Assembly (NCBI GenBank): GCA_026989265.1
Contig: JALSJP010000017.1
Span: 1 to 61,861, forward strand
Source of the DNA: Micavibrio sp.
Lineage (GTDB): Bacteria > Pseudomonadota > Alphaproteobacteria > Micavibrionales > Micavibrionaceae
DNA: 61,861 nt
Direction: 5' to 3'
Of this stretch, positions 51,681 through 60,440 are shown piece by piece (position 1 is the stretch's first letter; the number at the start of each line of letters is the position of its first letter). Made by a program: the position numbers and the translations under genes. The notes under the pieces were generated by a model. It was not told where the DNA came from and ran no database searches. It saw only the letters and a program-made list of their open reading frames with translations.

Positions 51681-52757
51681 ATGTCAGGTGAAAACCAAGA
51701 CGACGATTCCCAAAAAACCGAAGAACCCACCCCCAAGAAACTGGAGGAAGGGAGGAAACGCGGGCAAATTGCTATGTCGCGTGAGGTTAATAATTGGGTG
51801 ATGCTGTTTGCTGGCACTATGGTAATTGCAGCATTCGGAGCATCCATGATGACTCAATTATCCAATATTATGCGCGTGTATATTGAGCAAGCCCACGCGC
51901 TGCCTTCTATGCCAGGGGGGCTTGGCGTTGTGCTTGGTGCGGGGTTTAAAGAGGTTATCAAGGTAATGTTTATGCCATTCTTGCTCTTGATGATAGCAGC
52001 GTTCCTTGCTCCATTTATTCAAGTTGGCCCTTTATTCGCGCCCGGTGTTATTAAGCCAGATTTTAGCAAGGTTTCCATTTTTAAAGGCTTTACGCGGCTG
52101 TTTTCCATGCGCTCTATTGTAGAGCTAATAAAGGGTATTTTGAAGATCGGGGCGGTTGGTATGGTTGCCGCTATTATAATTTCACCATATTTTGATAAGT
52201 TCGAGCATTTGATAGATATGCCCATTATCATGGTGATGAGTGAGCTTGGTTATCTTTTTATTAAAATGATGGTTGGTGTTTTAATTATATTAATAGTGAT
52301 AGCGGTTATAGATTTAGTTTATCAACGCGCTGAATATAATAAGAAAATGCGGATGAGCCGTCAGGAAATCAAAGACGAATTCAAGCAATCAGAGGGTGAT
52401 CCTCATGTTAGAGCAAAACTCCGCCAATTAAGGGCAGAGCGCGGGCGTCAGCGCATGATGCAATCAGTGCCTGATGCGGACGTTGTTATCACTAACCCTA
52501 CTCATTACTCTATCGCGCTGAAATATGATCCTGATGAAATGCCGGCCCCTGTTGTTATTGCAAAAGGGATGGATGATCTTGCTCTCCGCATTCGTGAGGT
52601 TGCAAAAGAGCATGATATCGTATTATATGAGAATGTACCGCTCGCAAGGGCTTTGTACGATGTTGCGGAAATCGATGAGATGATTCCAACCGAGCATTTT
52701 AAGGCTGTTGCGGAAATTATCTCTTACGTTTTCAAATTAAAGAAAACTATTAGCTAG
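51681..52757 (+). CDS. flhB: Flagellar export switch protein FlhB
   Basis: A 358-aa protein. N-terminus KTEEPTPKKLEEGRKRGQIA, four membrane segments, then the cytoplasmic domain with the autocleavage site NPTH (in VITNPTHYSIALKYD, about 272-275) and VAKGMDDLALRIREVAKEHD, IVLYENVPLARALYD. It switches export from rod/hook to filament substrates with FliK. A separate FhlB-like homolog of its C-domain is encoded 2.5 kb away. Confidence 0.95.
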   Translation: MSGENQDDDSQKTEEPTPKKLEEGRKRGQIAMSREVNNWVMLFAGTMVIAAFGASMMTQLSNIMRVYIEQAHALPSMPGGLGVVLGAGFKEVIKVMFMPFLLLMIAAFLAPFIQVGPLFAPGVIKPDFSKVSIFKGFTRLFSMRSIVELIKGILKIGAVGMVAAIIISPYFDKFEHLIDMPIIMVMSELGYLFIKMMVGVLIILIVIAVIDLVYQRAEYNKKMRMSRQEIKDEFKQSEGDPHVRAKLRQLRAERGRQRMMQSVPDADVVITNPTHYSIALKYDPDEMPAPVVIAKGMDDLALRIREVAKEHDIVLYENVPLARALYDVAEIDEMIPTEHFKAVAEIISYVFKLKKTIS

Positions 52758-52786
52758 CGAATTATTATAAATAAAAAGGATATTAC

Positions 52787-54445
52787 ATGCGAATTTTATT
52801 GACTGCCTTATTGACCGTTACGGCTTTATCATCATTGCCCGCGATGGCAAAAGACATTCCAGTTGAGAGCAAGATAATATCTGCTACGGTTTATAATGAT
52901 CGGGCAAAATTAACGCGCAGCGCGAAAATTGAAATACCAGCGGGATCGCATAATTTGGTGTTTAGCGGTCTGCCCGTAAGTATTTATACTGATTCCCTTC
53001 GCATGGATGGGAGTTCTCGGGCAAATGTGGAGTTTGGCGCACTTAGCCATAAGCGCGATAATCACCTTGATTATGTTGTGCCTAAGGAAAATGAGCTTAA
53101 TAAGCAAATCAGAGACTTACAAGACACAAAAAAGCTTTATCAGATAGAAAAAAAAGCATTGCAATCAGGCAGGGCATTTCTTGAGAGTTTGGGAAAGCAA
53201 GCAGCTCTTCGTTCTAATGAGGATATAGCGCAAATTAACCTAAAGCCTGAAAGCTGGGCAGCGGCAAGTGATAGCATCACCGTTAAAACCTTAGAAAACA
53301 TGAGGTTAGATCACGAGCTTAATATAAAAACCCGCACGATAAATGAGCAAATAGCTAAGCTTCAAAATGAGTTGCGCGGGCTTAGAACTGGGCAGAAGCA
53401 GAGCTATAGCGTTACTATTCCTTTTGAATCTGATAAGGCAACCACACTTAATATAGATTTAAGCTACCAATTGCCGAATGTTGGATGGCAACCAATATAT
53501 GATGCGCGTTTGGATGTTAAAACTGCCAAGCTGGAGCTTGTGCAATATGGCTCTATCTGGCAACAAACAGGTGAGGATTGGTCAAATATTGCCCTAACCC
53601 TTTCTACTGCTCAGCCAAGCAGAGGGGCAAGCCTGCCAAAGTTAAGTACGCATTGGGTGTCTTTATTTGATAAACGAATTAAACAACGTGGCTTTTCTGG
53701 CAGGGAAATGGCAATGGCGGAAATGGTGGCAGACAGCGCTGCGCCAGTTATGGCTATGTCACTTTCAAAATCTGCCCCGCGTAAAGCTAAGATTAGAGCT
53801 GCGCAAATTAGTGCAGATGGCTTTATAGGTGAGTATAAAATTGTAGCTTTATCAAATGTACCATCTGATGGAACGCGCACTAAATTACTTATTGGAAGCT
53901 TTGAAACTGAAAATACGCTGCAACTCCAAATCAAGCCACAAATCAGCAATGATGCTTATCTTGTTGTTAATACAAAGCTAAAAGGAGACGCGCCAATATT
54001 AGCAGGGCAAGTTAGCTTATTTCGTAATGGCTCATATATAGGCAAGGGATATTTGCCTATGATGCGCCCCGAAGATACAGAGGAGCTAGCCTTTGGCATA
54101 GATGATAATGTAAGAGTAACTCGCAACACCCTTAAGAATAAGAGCAGCGAAAGTGGACTTATTTCAAAAGAAAGCGTTATCGAACGTAATTTTGTAACTG
54201 AAATTAAAAATCTTCATAAAAAACAGATAGATGTGGCTGTTATTGAAACTGTTCCTGTATCAAAAGATGAGCGTATTCGCATTGAGATATTAAAGGATAA
54301 GACAACAAGTGGCTATGAAACTGATTTGGATGATGCAAAAGGTGTTACTCGCTGGCTTAAAACATTAAAGCCACAAGAAAGCACCAAAGTTAATTTAGGC
54401 TGGAAAGTTAGCTGGTCAAAAGGTGAAAATATTTCAGGGCTTTAG
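52787..54445 (+). CDS. DUF4139 (mucoidy inhibitor A-like) secreted protein
   Basis: A 552-aa periplasmic or envelope protein with signal peptide (ending PAMA, about 21). The N-terminal part (VESKIISATVYNDRAKLTRS, HNLVFSGLPVSIYTDSLRMD) is DUF4140-like, a coiled coil follows (about 100-200), then DUF4139: LSYQLPNVGWQPIYDARLDV, LVQYGSIWQQTGEDWSNIAL and a C-terminal beta-rich part (KVNLGWKVSWSKGE). The family is widespread but of unclear function. It lies 29 bp after flhB and 4 bp before cckA, so likely co-transcribed with cckA. Confidence 0.82.
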   Translation: MRILLTALLTVTALSSLPAMAKDIPVESKIISATVYNDRAKLTRSAKIEIPAGSHNLVFSGLPVSIYTDSLRMDGSSRANVEFGALSHKRDNHLDYVVPKENELNKQIRDLQDTKKLYQIEKKALQSGRAFLESLGKQAALRSNEDIAQINLKPESWAAASDSITVKTLENMRLDHELNIKTRTINEQIAKLQNELRGLRTGQKQSYSVTIPFESDKATTLNIDLSYQLPNVGWQPIYDARLDVKTAKLELVQYGSIWQQTGEDWSNIALTLSTAQPSRGASLPKLSTHWVSLFDKRIKQRGFSGREMAMAEMVADSAAPVMAMSLSKSAPRKAKIRAAQISADGFIGEYKIVALSNVPSDGTRTKLLIGSFETENTLQLQIKPQISNDAYLVVNTKLKGDAPILAGQVSLFRNGSYIGKGYLPMMRPEDTEELAFGIDDNVRVTRNTLKNKSSESGLISKESVIERNFVTEIKNLHKKQIDVAVIETVPVSKDERIRIEILKDKTTSGYETDLDDAKGVTRWLKTLKPQESTKVNLGWKVSWSKGENISGL

Positions 54446-54449
54446 TTAA

Positions 54450-56957
54450 ATGAAAATTGACCATTTAGAATTTATTAAGCGCCATCATAATCGAGGAGCG
54501 GCTGCAGGAGAAAAGGGCAGCCGCCGCGTTTTAGGCTCGGCGATTATAATATCTATCCTATCGCTTTACTTTGTGCTTATGATTTTCCTAGTGCATGTCG
54601 CAAGCGTAGATAAAACTACAATAATATTTTCAGCCTTTGTGTTTATTACGGCTACTTTGGTGGCTTTTGCAGCAAGGCGCGCGCAATATCTGCAAGCCAA
54701 GCAAGAAAGCGAGCTTGTGCTTTTAAAGGAAGTATTAGAGGGAAGCAGAGGTGGTCGGCTTGTAACTGATATAAATGATAAAACTATCTATTATAATCAG
54801 CGTTTTACTAAAACATGCTATGGCGCAGATACTGATCCATCATACGATAGATTGCTGGAAATGTTTTCTTCAAATAATAAGGCGGCTGCTTTGTTTAATG
54901 CTTTATCTGATCAAGCGCATCGCGGGCTAACTGATTCTATAGAGTTATATTGTGCCAAGCGTGATTATGAGGGTTGGTATAATGTAACGGCTCAACCAGT
55001 ATCGGGGCATCATGGAATTATTCATTGGAGGATTGATAATGTCACCGATAAATATACTTCGGATAGCGCAATAAGGGAAGAGCGTGAAAAGCTTATTGAT
55101 TTTACGGATAATGCGCCAGTTGGGTTCTTCTCCGTTGATGAGAACGGCAAGTTTATTTTCGCAAATGCTACTTTTGCGCGTTGGCTTGGCGCTGATTTAA
55201 AGCATTTGCTTGATGGAGCGCTTTTGCACACATATCTAATGTCACCGCCAAAAAATGGCAGCCCATATGATTTAATTGATGGCGGCGGCGAATCACAGAT
55301 AGCCACAATAGAGATGAAGGGCGCGTTTGGTAAGGCGTTTTTTGCTTCAATAAGACAAAACATTGTTTGCAATAATGATGGGACACTTAGGACAAGAGCT
55401 GTTGCCACTGACCTTACGCATGAGCAAGAAATGCATCGCGCCCTAAAAGCCTCAGAAGATCGCTTTAAACGTTTCTACGAAGAAGCTCCGCTTGGTATTG
55501 TTTTGGTTAGTGAGCATGGCTTGATCGAAGATTGTAACTCTCAATTTGCCAAGATGGTTGGGCGGGGTGCTAAAGACTTGGTCGATAAGCATTTCAAGCT
55601 GTTAATTGGCGATGATGATAGGGATAGCGTTGTATCTGCACTGAAAGCTATGGATAAGGGGGAGTATTTGGATGGCTCTTTAGAGGTTTCTTTATGCGCC
55701 GATAATGATGAGATTAAAACCGCGCAACTTCACGCAAGGCGAACTATAGAGGGCGGCGGCGTTGTATTGCATTTCATTGATGTGACAGATAAAAAATCAC
55801 TGGAAGAGCAGTTCGTGCAATCGCAAAAAATGCAAGCGGTAGGGCAGTTAGCGGGCGGCATAGCTCATGACTTTAATAATTTGCTAACGGCTATTATTGG
55901 GTTTTGTGATCTATTATTATTGCGCCATAAAGCAGGTGATCCATCTTTTGGTGATATAATGCAAATCCAGCAAAACTCTAATAGAGCGGCAAATCTAGTG
56001 CGCCAGCTATTGGCTTTTTCGCGCCAGCAAACTTTGCGCCAAAGGGTTCATGATGTAACTGATATATTGAGCGAGCTTTCACATCTTATACGCCGTTTAA
56101 TCGGTGCTAATATTGAGCTTGAGATGATACATGGCTCTGACCTTGGGCTTGTAAAAGTTGATGAGGGTCAGATGGAGCAAGTCCTTATTAATCTTGCTGT
56201 TAATGCGCGTGATGCTATGAGAGATAATGGCGGTGGCAAACTCATAATTACAACAGAAAACCATACAAGCCACAAGCCTAAGGAAGTTATGCAAGAGGAA
56301 ATGCCAGCAGGGCATTGGGTTATGATTAAGGTCACAGATACGGGCTGCGGCATACCAAAGAAAAATATGAAACATATTCTTGAGCCGTTCTTTACTACAA
56401 AAGATGTTGGCGAGGGAACAGGGCTTGGGCTTGCGACCGTATATGGTATTATCCGCCAAAGTGGAGGCTTTCTCGATATTGAAAGCAAAATAGGCAATGG
56501 GACTACCTTTATTATATATCTTCCAAAATCAAATGAGGTAGAAGAAGAAATAGAGGCGGTAACAGAAAAAGCCGCCATAAAAGACCTTACAGGAACTGAA
56601 TGTATTTTATTGGTGGAGGACGAAGACGCGGTTCGTACATTCTCGCAGCGTGCTTTAACCAATAAAGGATATGAGGTTATTTCCGCAGAAGATGGCGTTC
56701 GCGCCCTTGCCCTATATGAGCAAGAGGGGCAAAAGCAAATAGACTTGCTTATAACGGACGTTGTTATGCCTGAAATGGATGGGCCAACGCTTGCTCAACG
56801 TGTGCGCCAGCACAGCCCAGAGCTTAAAATTATTTTTATGTCGGGATATACAGAGGATAAACTTAAAGATTATATGGGCGATAACACTTACTTTTTGCCA
56901 AAGCCATTTACATTAAAAGTACTTGCCGCCAAGGTTAAAGAAGTTTTGGAGGGGTAG
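54450..56957 (+). CDS. cckA: Cell-cycle hybrid histidine kinase CckA
   Basis: An 835-aa membrane hybrid kinase. Two membrane segments (about 28-48 and 54-73), then PAS-like domains (about 85-190, 205-320, 335-450; NAPVGFFSVDENGKFIFANA and EEAPLGIVLVSEHGLIEDCN), HisKA with His473 in GGIAHDFNNLLTAIIGF, HATPase with NLAVNARDAM, DTGCGIPKKN and GTGLGLATVYGI, and a C-terminal receiver with Asp770 (LITDVVMPEMDGP). This is the CckA layout; CckA phosphorylates CtrA through ChpT. Gene order flhB - DUF4139 - cckA - recA puts it at the flagellar island edge, and CtrA-like boxes occur before fliF and flagellin. Confidence 0.87.
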   Translation: MKIDHLEFIKRHHNRGAAAGEKGSRRVLGSAIIISILSLYFVLMIFLVHVASVDKTTIIFSAFVFITATLVAFAARRAQYLQAKQESELVLLKEVLEGSRGGRLVTDINDKTIYYNQRFTKTCYGADTDPSYDRLLEMFSSNNKAAALFNALSDQAHRGLTDSIELYCAKRDYEGWYNVTAQPVSGHHGIIHWRIDNVTDKYTSDSAIREEREKLIDFTDNAPVGFFSVDENGKFIFANATFARWLGADLKHLLDGALLHTYLMSPPKNGSPYDLIDGGGESQIATIEMKGAFGKAFFASIRQNIVCNNDGTLRTRAVATDLTHEQEMHRALKASEDRFKRFYEEAPLGIVLVSEHGLIEDCNSQFAKMVGRGAKDLVDKHFKLLIGDDDRDSVVSALKAMDKGEYLDGSLEVSLCADNDEIKTAQLHARRTIEGGGVVLHFIDVTDKKSLEEQFVQSQKMQAVGQLAGGIAHDFNNLLTAIIGFCDLLLLRHKAGDPSFGDIMQIQQNSNRAANLVRQLLAFSRQQTLRQRVHDVTDILSELSHLIRRLIGANIELEMIHGSDLGLVKVDEGQMEQVLINLAVNARDAMRDNGGGKLIITTENHTSHKPKEVMQEEMPAGHWVMIKVTDTGCGIPKKNMKHILEPFFTTKDVGEGTGLGLATVYGIIRQSGGFLDIESKIGNGTTFIIYLPKSNEVEEEIEAVTEKAAIKDLTGTECILLVEDEDAVRTFSQRALTNKGYEVISAEDGVRALALYEQEGQKQIDLLITDVVMPEMDGPTLAQRVRQHSPELKIIFMSGYTEDKLKDYMGDNTYFLPKPFTLKVLAAKVKEVLEG

Positions 56958-56963
56958 AATCTA

Positions 56964-57016
56964 TTCCGCGCTCTTAAATTAAAGCGTTCGACTGGACGCT
57001 CGTGGCTAATGCCACG
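56964..57016 (+). repeat. Double-hairpin element, copy 3 plus a partial copy
   Basis: Complete copy 56984-57016: GCGTTC-GACT-GGACGC (one G-T pair) then T, then CGTGGC-TAAT-GCCACG. It has the same lengths and GACT loop as the copies at 33420 and 33468, but most stem bases differ in a compensating way. A partial copy just before it (TTCCGCGCTCTTAAATT, from 56964) keeps the right half of the second hairpin. It directly follows the cckA stop. Confidence 0.75.
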
Positions 57017-57031
57017 CTCTTGAATTATAAA

Positions 57032-57046
57032 GTTCTATTTTTGTTC
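57032..57046. promoter_or_regulatory. SOS (LexA) box of recA
   Basis: GTTC-TATTTTT-GTTC matches the alphaproteobacterial LexA site GTTC-N7-GTTC exactly. A TTGACA -35 hexamer lies at 57054-57059; no strong -10 was found at 17 bp. Confidence 0.8.
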
Positions 57047-57197
57047 TTTTCGCTTGACATTAGGGTAAAACAAGAACATTGTGTTGTGTATAAGCTGGTT
57101 TTTAAGAGCTATTATGATTTACACAAGACATATAACTATGCGAAAAAGGACTATAGATATGAGCGTTACACCATTGCACAAGGATAAGGAAAAAAAT

Positions 57198-58247
57198 ATG
57201 ACACAGAATAATGCTGAAAAGCAAAAAGCTTTGGACGCTGCGCTTTCTCAAATTGAGCGCGCTTTTGGTAAAGGCTCTATCATGAAGCTTAATGAGGGGG
57301 CTTCTATGAATGTTGAGACCGTTTCAACTGGCTCACTTGGACTTGATATTGGACTTGGAGTTGGCGGTCTGCCGCGTGGACGCATTATTGAGATTTATGG
57401 ACCTGAAAGCTCGGGTAAAACAACGTTGGCGTTGCACGCTATTGCCGAGGCTCAAAAAACAGGCGGAACATGCGCTATCGTTGATGCGGAACATGCTCTT
57501 GACCCTGCTTATGCTAAAAAGCTTGGCGTTGATGTTGATAATCTTTTGATATCACAGCCCGATGCGGGGGAGCAAGCCTTGGAAATCGTGGATACATTGG
57601 TGCGTTCGGGCGCGTTAGATGTTTTGGTTATAGATTCTGTTGCGGCGCTTGTTCCGCGCGCGGAACTTGAAGGCGATATGGGGGATAGCCATATGGGATT
57701 GCAGGCGCGCCTTATGTCCCAAGCGTTGCGTAAGCTTACAGGCTCTATATCACGCTCGCGTACTATTGTTATATTCATTAACCAAATCCGCATGAAAATT
57801 GGGGTTATGTTTGGCTCTCCTGAAACTACTACGGGCGGCAATGCCTTGAAATTTTATGCATCGGTTCGACTTGATATTCGACGTATTGGCGCGATAAAAA
57901 ACAAGGATGAGATTGTTGGCAACCAAACCCGCGTTAAGGTTGTCAAAAATAAAATGGCACCTCCTTTCCGTCAAATTGAATTTGATATCATGTATGGTCA
58001 AGGCATCTCTAAATTGGGGGAGCTTATTGACTTGGGCGTTAAGGCGGAACTTGTGGAGAAGGCTGGCTCTTGGTTCTCCTATGATGGGGAGCGCATAGGA
58101 CAAGGACGTGAGAACGTGAAGAATTATTTGCGTGAACACCCTGAAATGGCAGAAAAACTTGAAAAACAGATACGCGAAAATGCAGGGCTTATTTCTGATA
58201 ATATGCTGTCTGGTAAGGAAAAACCTGCAAATGATTCTGATGAGTAG
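57198..58247 (+). CDS. recA: Recombinase RecA
   Basis: A 349-aa RecA. Walker A GPESSGKT (68-75), [40 protein letters not shown], the L2-type [20 protein letters not shown], and the C-terminal acidic tail ([11 protein letters not shown]...). The start is ATG 57198, preceded by AAGGATAAGGA; the longer open frame to 57081 runs through the promoter and SOS box and is not coding. It performs strand exchange and LexA cleavage stimulation. Confidence 0.97.
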   Translation: MTQNNAEKQKALDAALSQIERAFGKGSIMKLNEGASMNVETVSTGSLGLDIGLGVGGLPRGRIIEIYGPESSGKTTLALHAIAEAQKTGGTCAIVDAEHALDPAYAKKLGVDVDNLLISQPDAGEQALEIVDTLVRSGALDVLVIDSVAALVPRAELEGDMGDSHMGLQARLMSQALRKLTGSISRSRTIVIFINQIRMKIGVMFGSPETTTGGNALKFYASVRLDIRRIGAIKNKDEIVGNQTRVKVVKNKMAPPFRQIEFDIMYGQGISKLGELIDLGVKAELVEKAGSWFSYDGERIGQGRENVKNYLREHPEMAEKLEKQIRENAGLISDNMLSGKEKPANDSDE

Positions 58248-58301
58248 AGAAAACTAGTTTTAAGCTGCCTTTTATTTTTTAAGACAAAGAAATAAATAGT
58301 C

Positions 58302-58356
58302 ATTCCAGCGTAGGCTGGAATCCATAATGTAACTGGATTCCCAATTTCTTGGGAAT
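58302..58356. repeat. Two tandem dispersed palindromes after recA
   Basis: ATTCCAGC-GTAG-GCTGGAAT (58302-58321) and ATTCCCAA-TTTC-TTGGGAAT (58337-58356), each with perfect 8-bp arms and 4-nt loop. The first shares its arms with 11346-11385. Confidence 0.75.
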
Positions 58357-58424
58357 GCTAAAGGAAATTTGAACCGCAGAGACGCGGAAAATACAAATAC
58401 CCATAAGTTATAGTGGTTTAACTT

Positions 58425-58946
58425 ATGAATATCCCAACTAAAAAAGTAGTTGCTATTATGTATGGTAGATCTGCAAGCCTTGCGGATGCAAAGGATTATA
58501 CTTCAGAGGAAGACGGTCTTCCCGAAGGCTTTCGCATTGAAGATATTGGCAATCATGAAAATTACGCTATTGCAGATATGTATAATGGGCTTCGCGGCGC
58601 TGGTTTTTCGGAACAGCACTCCCTTGGTTTGATTATGGTTAATTGTCAATTGATGGAGATAGCTTATGAAATACATACTTTAAAAACATGTATGGATCTA
58701 ACGGCAACTGTGGTTTCTAGGTCAAGTGTATCACCGACATCTAGATTGGGAGTTGATTTTAGTTCATGTTCTGATGCTGTTATAAATGATATTGAGAGTA
58801 AGACAGAAAATTCTTTAACTAAGCTACTAGATTGTTTTGGGTCAAATACAGCATTGTTAGGTTATGGTTGGCTTGTGCAGGAACATTACGCCTACCTTTG
58901 TCCATCAAAATCAAAAGATGCTACCCCATCAGAAAATAATATGTAG
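58425..58946 (+). CDS. Unknown paralog family member B (intact)
   Basis: An unrecognised 173-aa soluble protein, the only uninterrupted member of a three-member family (others at 47708 and 48294). It begins MNIPTKKVVAIMYGRSASLA and carries the conserved block LPEGFRIEDIGNHENYAIAD followed by MYNGLRGAGFSEQ, then LTATVV, SRLGVDFSSCSDAVINDIES and LTKLLDCFG. No signal peptide, membrane segment or known motif. No good ribosome-binding site is seen. It lies between recA and smpB, 35 kb from no other cluster gene of obvious relation. Confidence 0.6.
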   Translation: MNIPTKKVVAIMYGRSASLADAKDYTSEEDGLPEGFRIEDIGNHENYAIADMYNGLRGAGFSEQHSLGLIMVNCQLMEIAYEIHTLKTCMDLTATVVSRSSVSPTSRLGVDFSSCSDAVINDIESKTENSLTKLLDCFGSNTALLGYGWLVQEHYAYLCPSKSKDATPSENNM

Positions 58947-59024
58947 AGCATACAGGATTATATATAGATCTTTATTCTAATAATACCCTAACGTCGCATT
59001 TAGGTCATTAAACTGTTCCATAAT

Positions 59025-59522
59025 CTACTCACGGGAAGTTTTTAGTAGCCGTTGTTTTTGCTTTCCCCAATCGCGATTTTTCTCAGTTTGGCGTTTATCA
59101 TGCTGCTTTTTACCTTTAGCAAGAGCAATTTCCAGCTTGGCTTTGCCATGTTCATTAAAATATATTTTGGTGGCAACCATGGTCATGCCTTGCCTAGCAA
59201 TCGCGCCCATAATTTTCCCTATTTCACGTTTATGAAGCAGTAACTTACGTGGGCGAGTTGTATGATGTTGTAGGTGAACTCCTGCTTGTGAATATTCGGA
59301 TATATTAAGATTGAAAATCCAAACCTCACCATCTTTTACGCCGACATATGATTCCTTGATAGAGCATTGACTAAGGCGCAAGGATTTAACTTCACTGCCT
59401 TTTAGCATTATGCCCGCCTCAAATATATCCAAAATTTCATAATCAAATCGCGCTTTTTTATTCTCCGCAACCGTTTGACTGGTGGAAATCATGCCTGACT
59501 TTGTTTTTTTCTTTTTTGCCAT
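59025..59522 (-). CDS. smpB: SsrA-binding protein SmpB
   Basis: A 165-aa SmpB: VAENKKARFDYEILDIFEAG, IMLKGSEVKSLRLSQCSIKE, SYVGVKDGEVWIFNLNISEY, RKLLLHKREIGKIMGAIARQ, GKAKLEIALAKGKKQHDKRQ with the basic C-terminal tail. It binds tmRNA for trans-translation rescue of stalled ribosomes. The tmRNA gene is not in the window. It starts 18 bp after the dapA stop. Confidence 0.95.
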   Translation of the reverse strand: MAKKKKTKSGMISTSQTVAENKKARFDYEILDIFEAGIMLKGSEVKSLRLSQCSIKESYVGVKDGEVWIFNLNISEYSQAGVHLQHHTTRPRKLLLHKREIGKIMGAIARQGMTMVATKIYFNEHGKAKLEIALAKGKKQHDKRQTEKNRDWGKQKQRLLKTSRE

Positions 59523-59540
59523 GATATCCTTAAACCCGCT

Positions 59541-60419
59541 TTATTGTGCTTTTATGCCTGCAAAATCGAGAGCAGCTTCGACTTTTTCGCGCGCCATTTT
59601 AGAGGCAGGAAGAAGAGGTCTTCGCACATCCCCCTCACATATCCCCAAAATGCTAGCGGCATATTTAACAGGTGCGGGGCTGCTCTCACAAAATAGATCA
59701 CGGGCAAGTGGAACAAGCCTATCGCGTAATTTTTCAAATGTTTCAAGGTCACTATGAGCCCAAGCATTTTGCAGATCAGCGCATTCTTTTGGCGCGATAT
59801 TTGATAAAACAGAAATGCAGCCAGCGCCGCCTTGAGCCAAAAATGCTCCTGCTGTTATATCATCACCTGAAAGTTGGCAGAAATCCCTGCCAATTTCATG
59901 GCGCGTAATAAGAGGGCGCGATAGGTCGCCCGCAGCGTCCTTAACTCCAACAATATTAGGCAGTTTTGCAAGATTTGCCATGGTCTCAACATCCATATCA
60001 ATAACGCATCGCCCTGGTATATTGTAAATAATGATAGGTATATGCACCTCATCATGAATAGCTCTGTAATGCTCATACATTCCTGCTTGAGTTGGTTTAT
60101 TGTAATATGGAGTAACTATCAGCGCGGCATTCGCACCCACTTCTTTTACATAAGCGGTAAGCCTTATTGCTTCTCTTGTGGAGTTCGAGCCACTTCCTGC
60201 AATAATTGGAATTCTTCCCTTGACGATATCAACTGTGCGTTTAACAATAGCCATATGCTCATCATGAGATAATGTCGGGGATTCCCCAGTAGTGCCACAG
60301 GGAACTAATGCATGCGTGCCTTTTTCAATTTGCCATTCAATAAGGTTTTCAAATGCCTTCCAGTCAATTTCTCCATTTTTAAACGGAGTTATAAGGGCGG
60401 TTATCGATCCATGAAACAT
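59541..60419 (-). CDS. dapA: 4-hydroxy-tetrahydrodipicolinate synthase
   Basis: A 292-aa class I aldolase-type enzyme condensing pyruvate with aspartate semialdehyde on the lysine/diaminopimelate pathway. Schiff-base Lys at about 160 (IVGVKDAAGD), catalytic Tyr at about 132 (IIIYNIPGR), Thr43-Thr44 in PCGTTGESPTL, and Tyr at about 106 (TPYYNKPTQ). Two-gene unit with smpB. It is divergent from the lytic transglycosylase with only 21 bp between the two start codons. Confidence 0.96.
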   Translation of the reverse strand: MFHGSITALITPFKNGEIDWKAFENLIEWQIEKGTHALVPCGTTGESPTLSHDEHMAIVKRTVDIVKGRIPIIAGSGSNSTREAIRLTAYVKEVGANAALIVTPYYNKPTQAGMYEHYRAIHDEVHIPIIIYNIPGRCVIDMDVETMANLAKLPNIVGVKDAAGDLSRPLITRHEIGRDFCQLSGDDITAGAFLAQGGAGCISVLSNIAPKECADLQNAWAHSDLETFEKLRDRLVPLARDLFCESSPAPVKYAASILGICEGDVRRPLLPASKMAREKVEAALDFAGIKAQ

Positions 60420-60440
60420 AGCAATACTTTCTTATTTAAG

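Noticed and set aside
57081-57197. Longer recA start
   Set aside because: The extension covers promoter and leader sequence and has no similarity to RecA N-termini.
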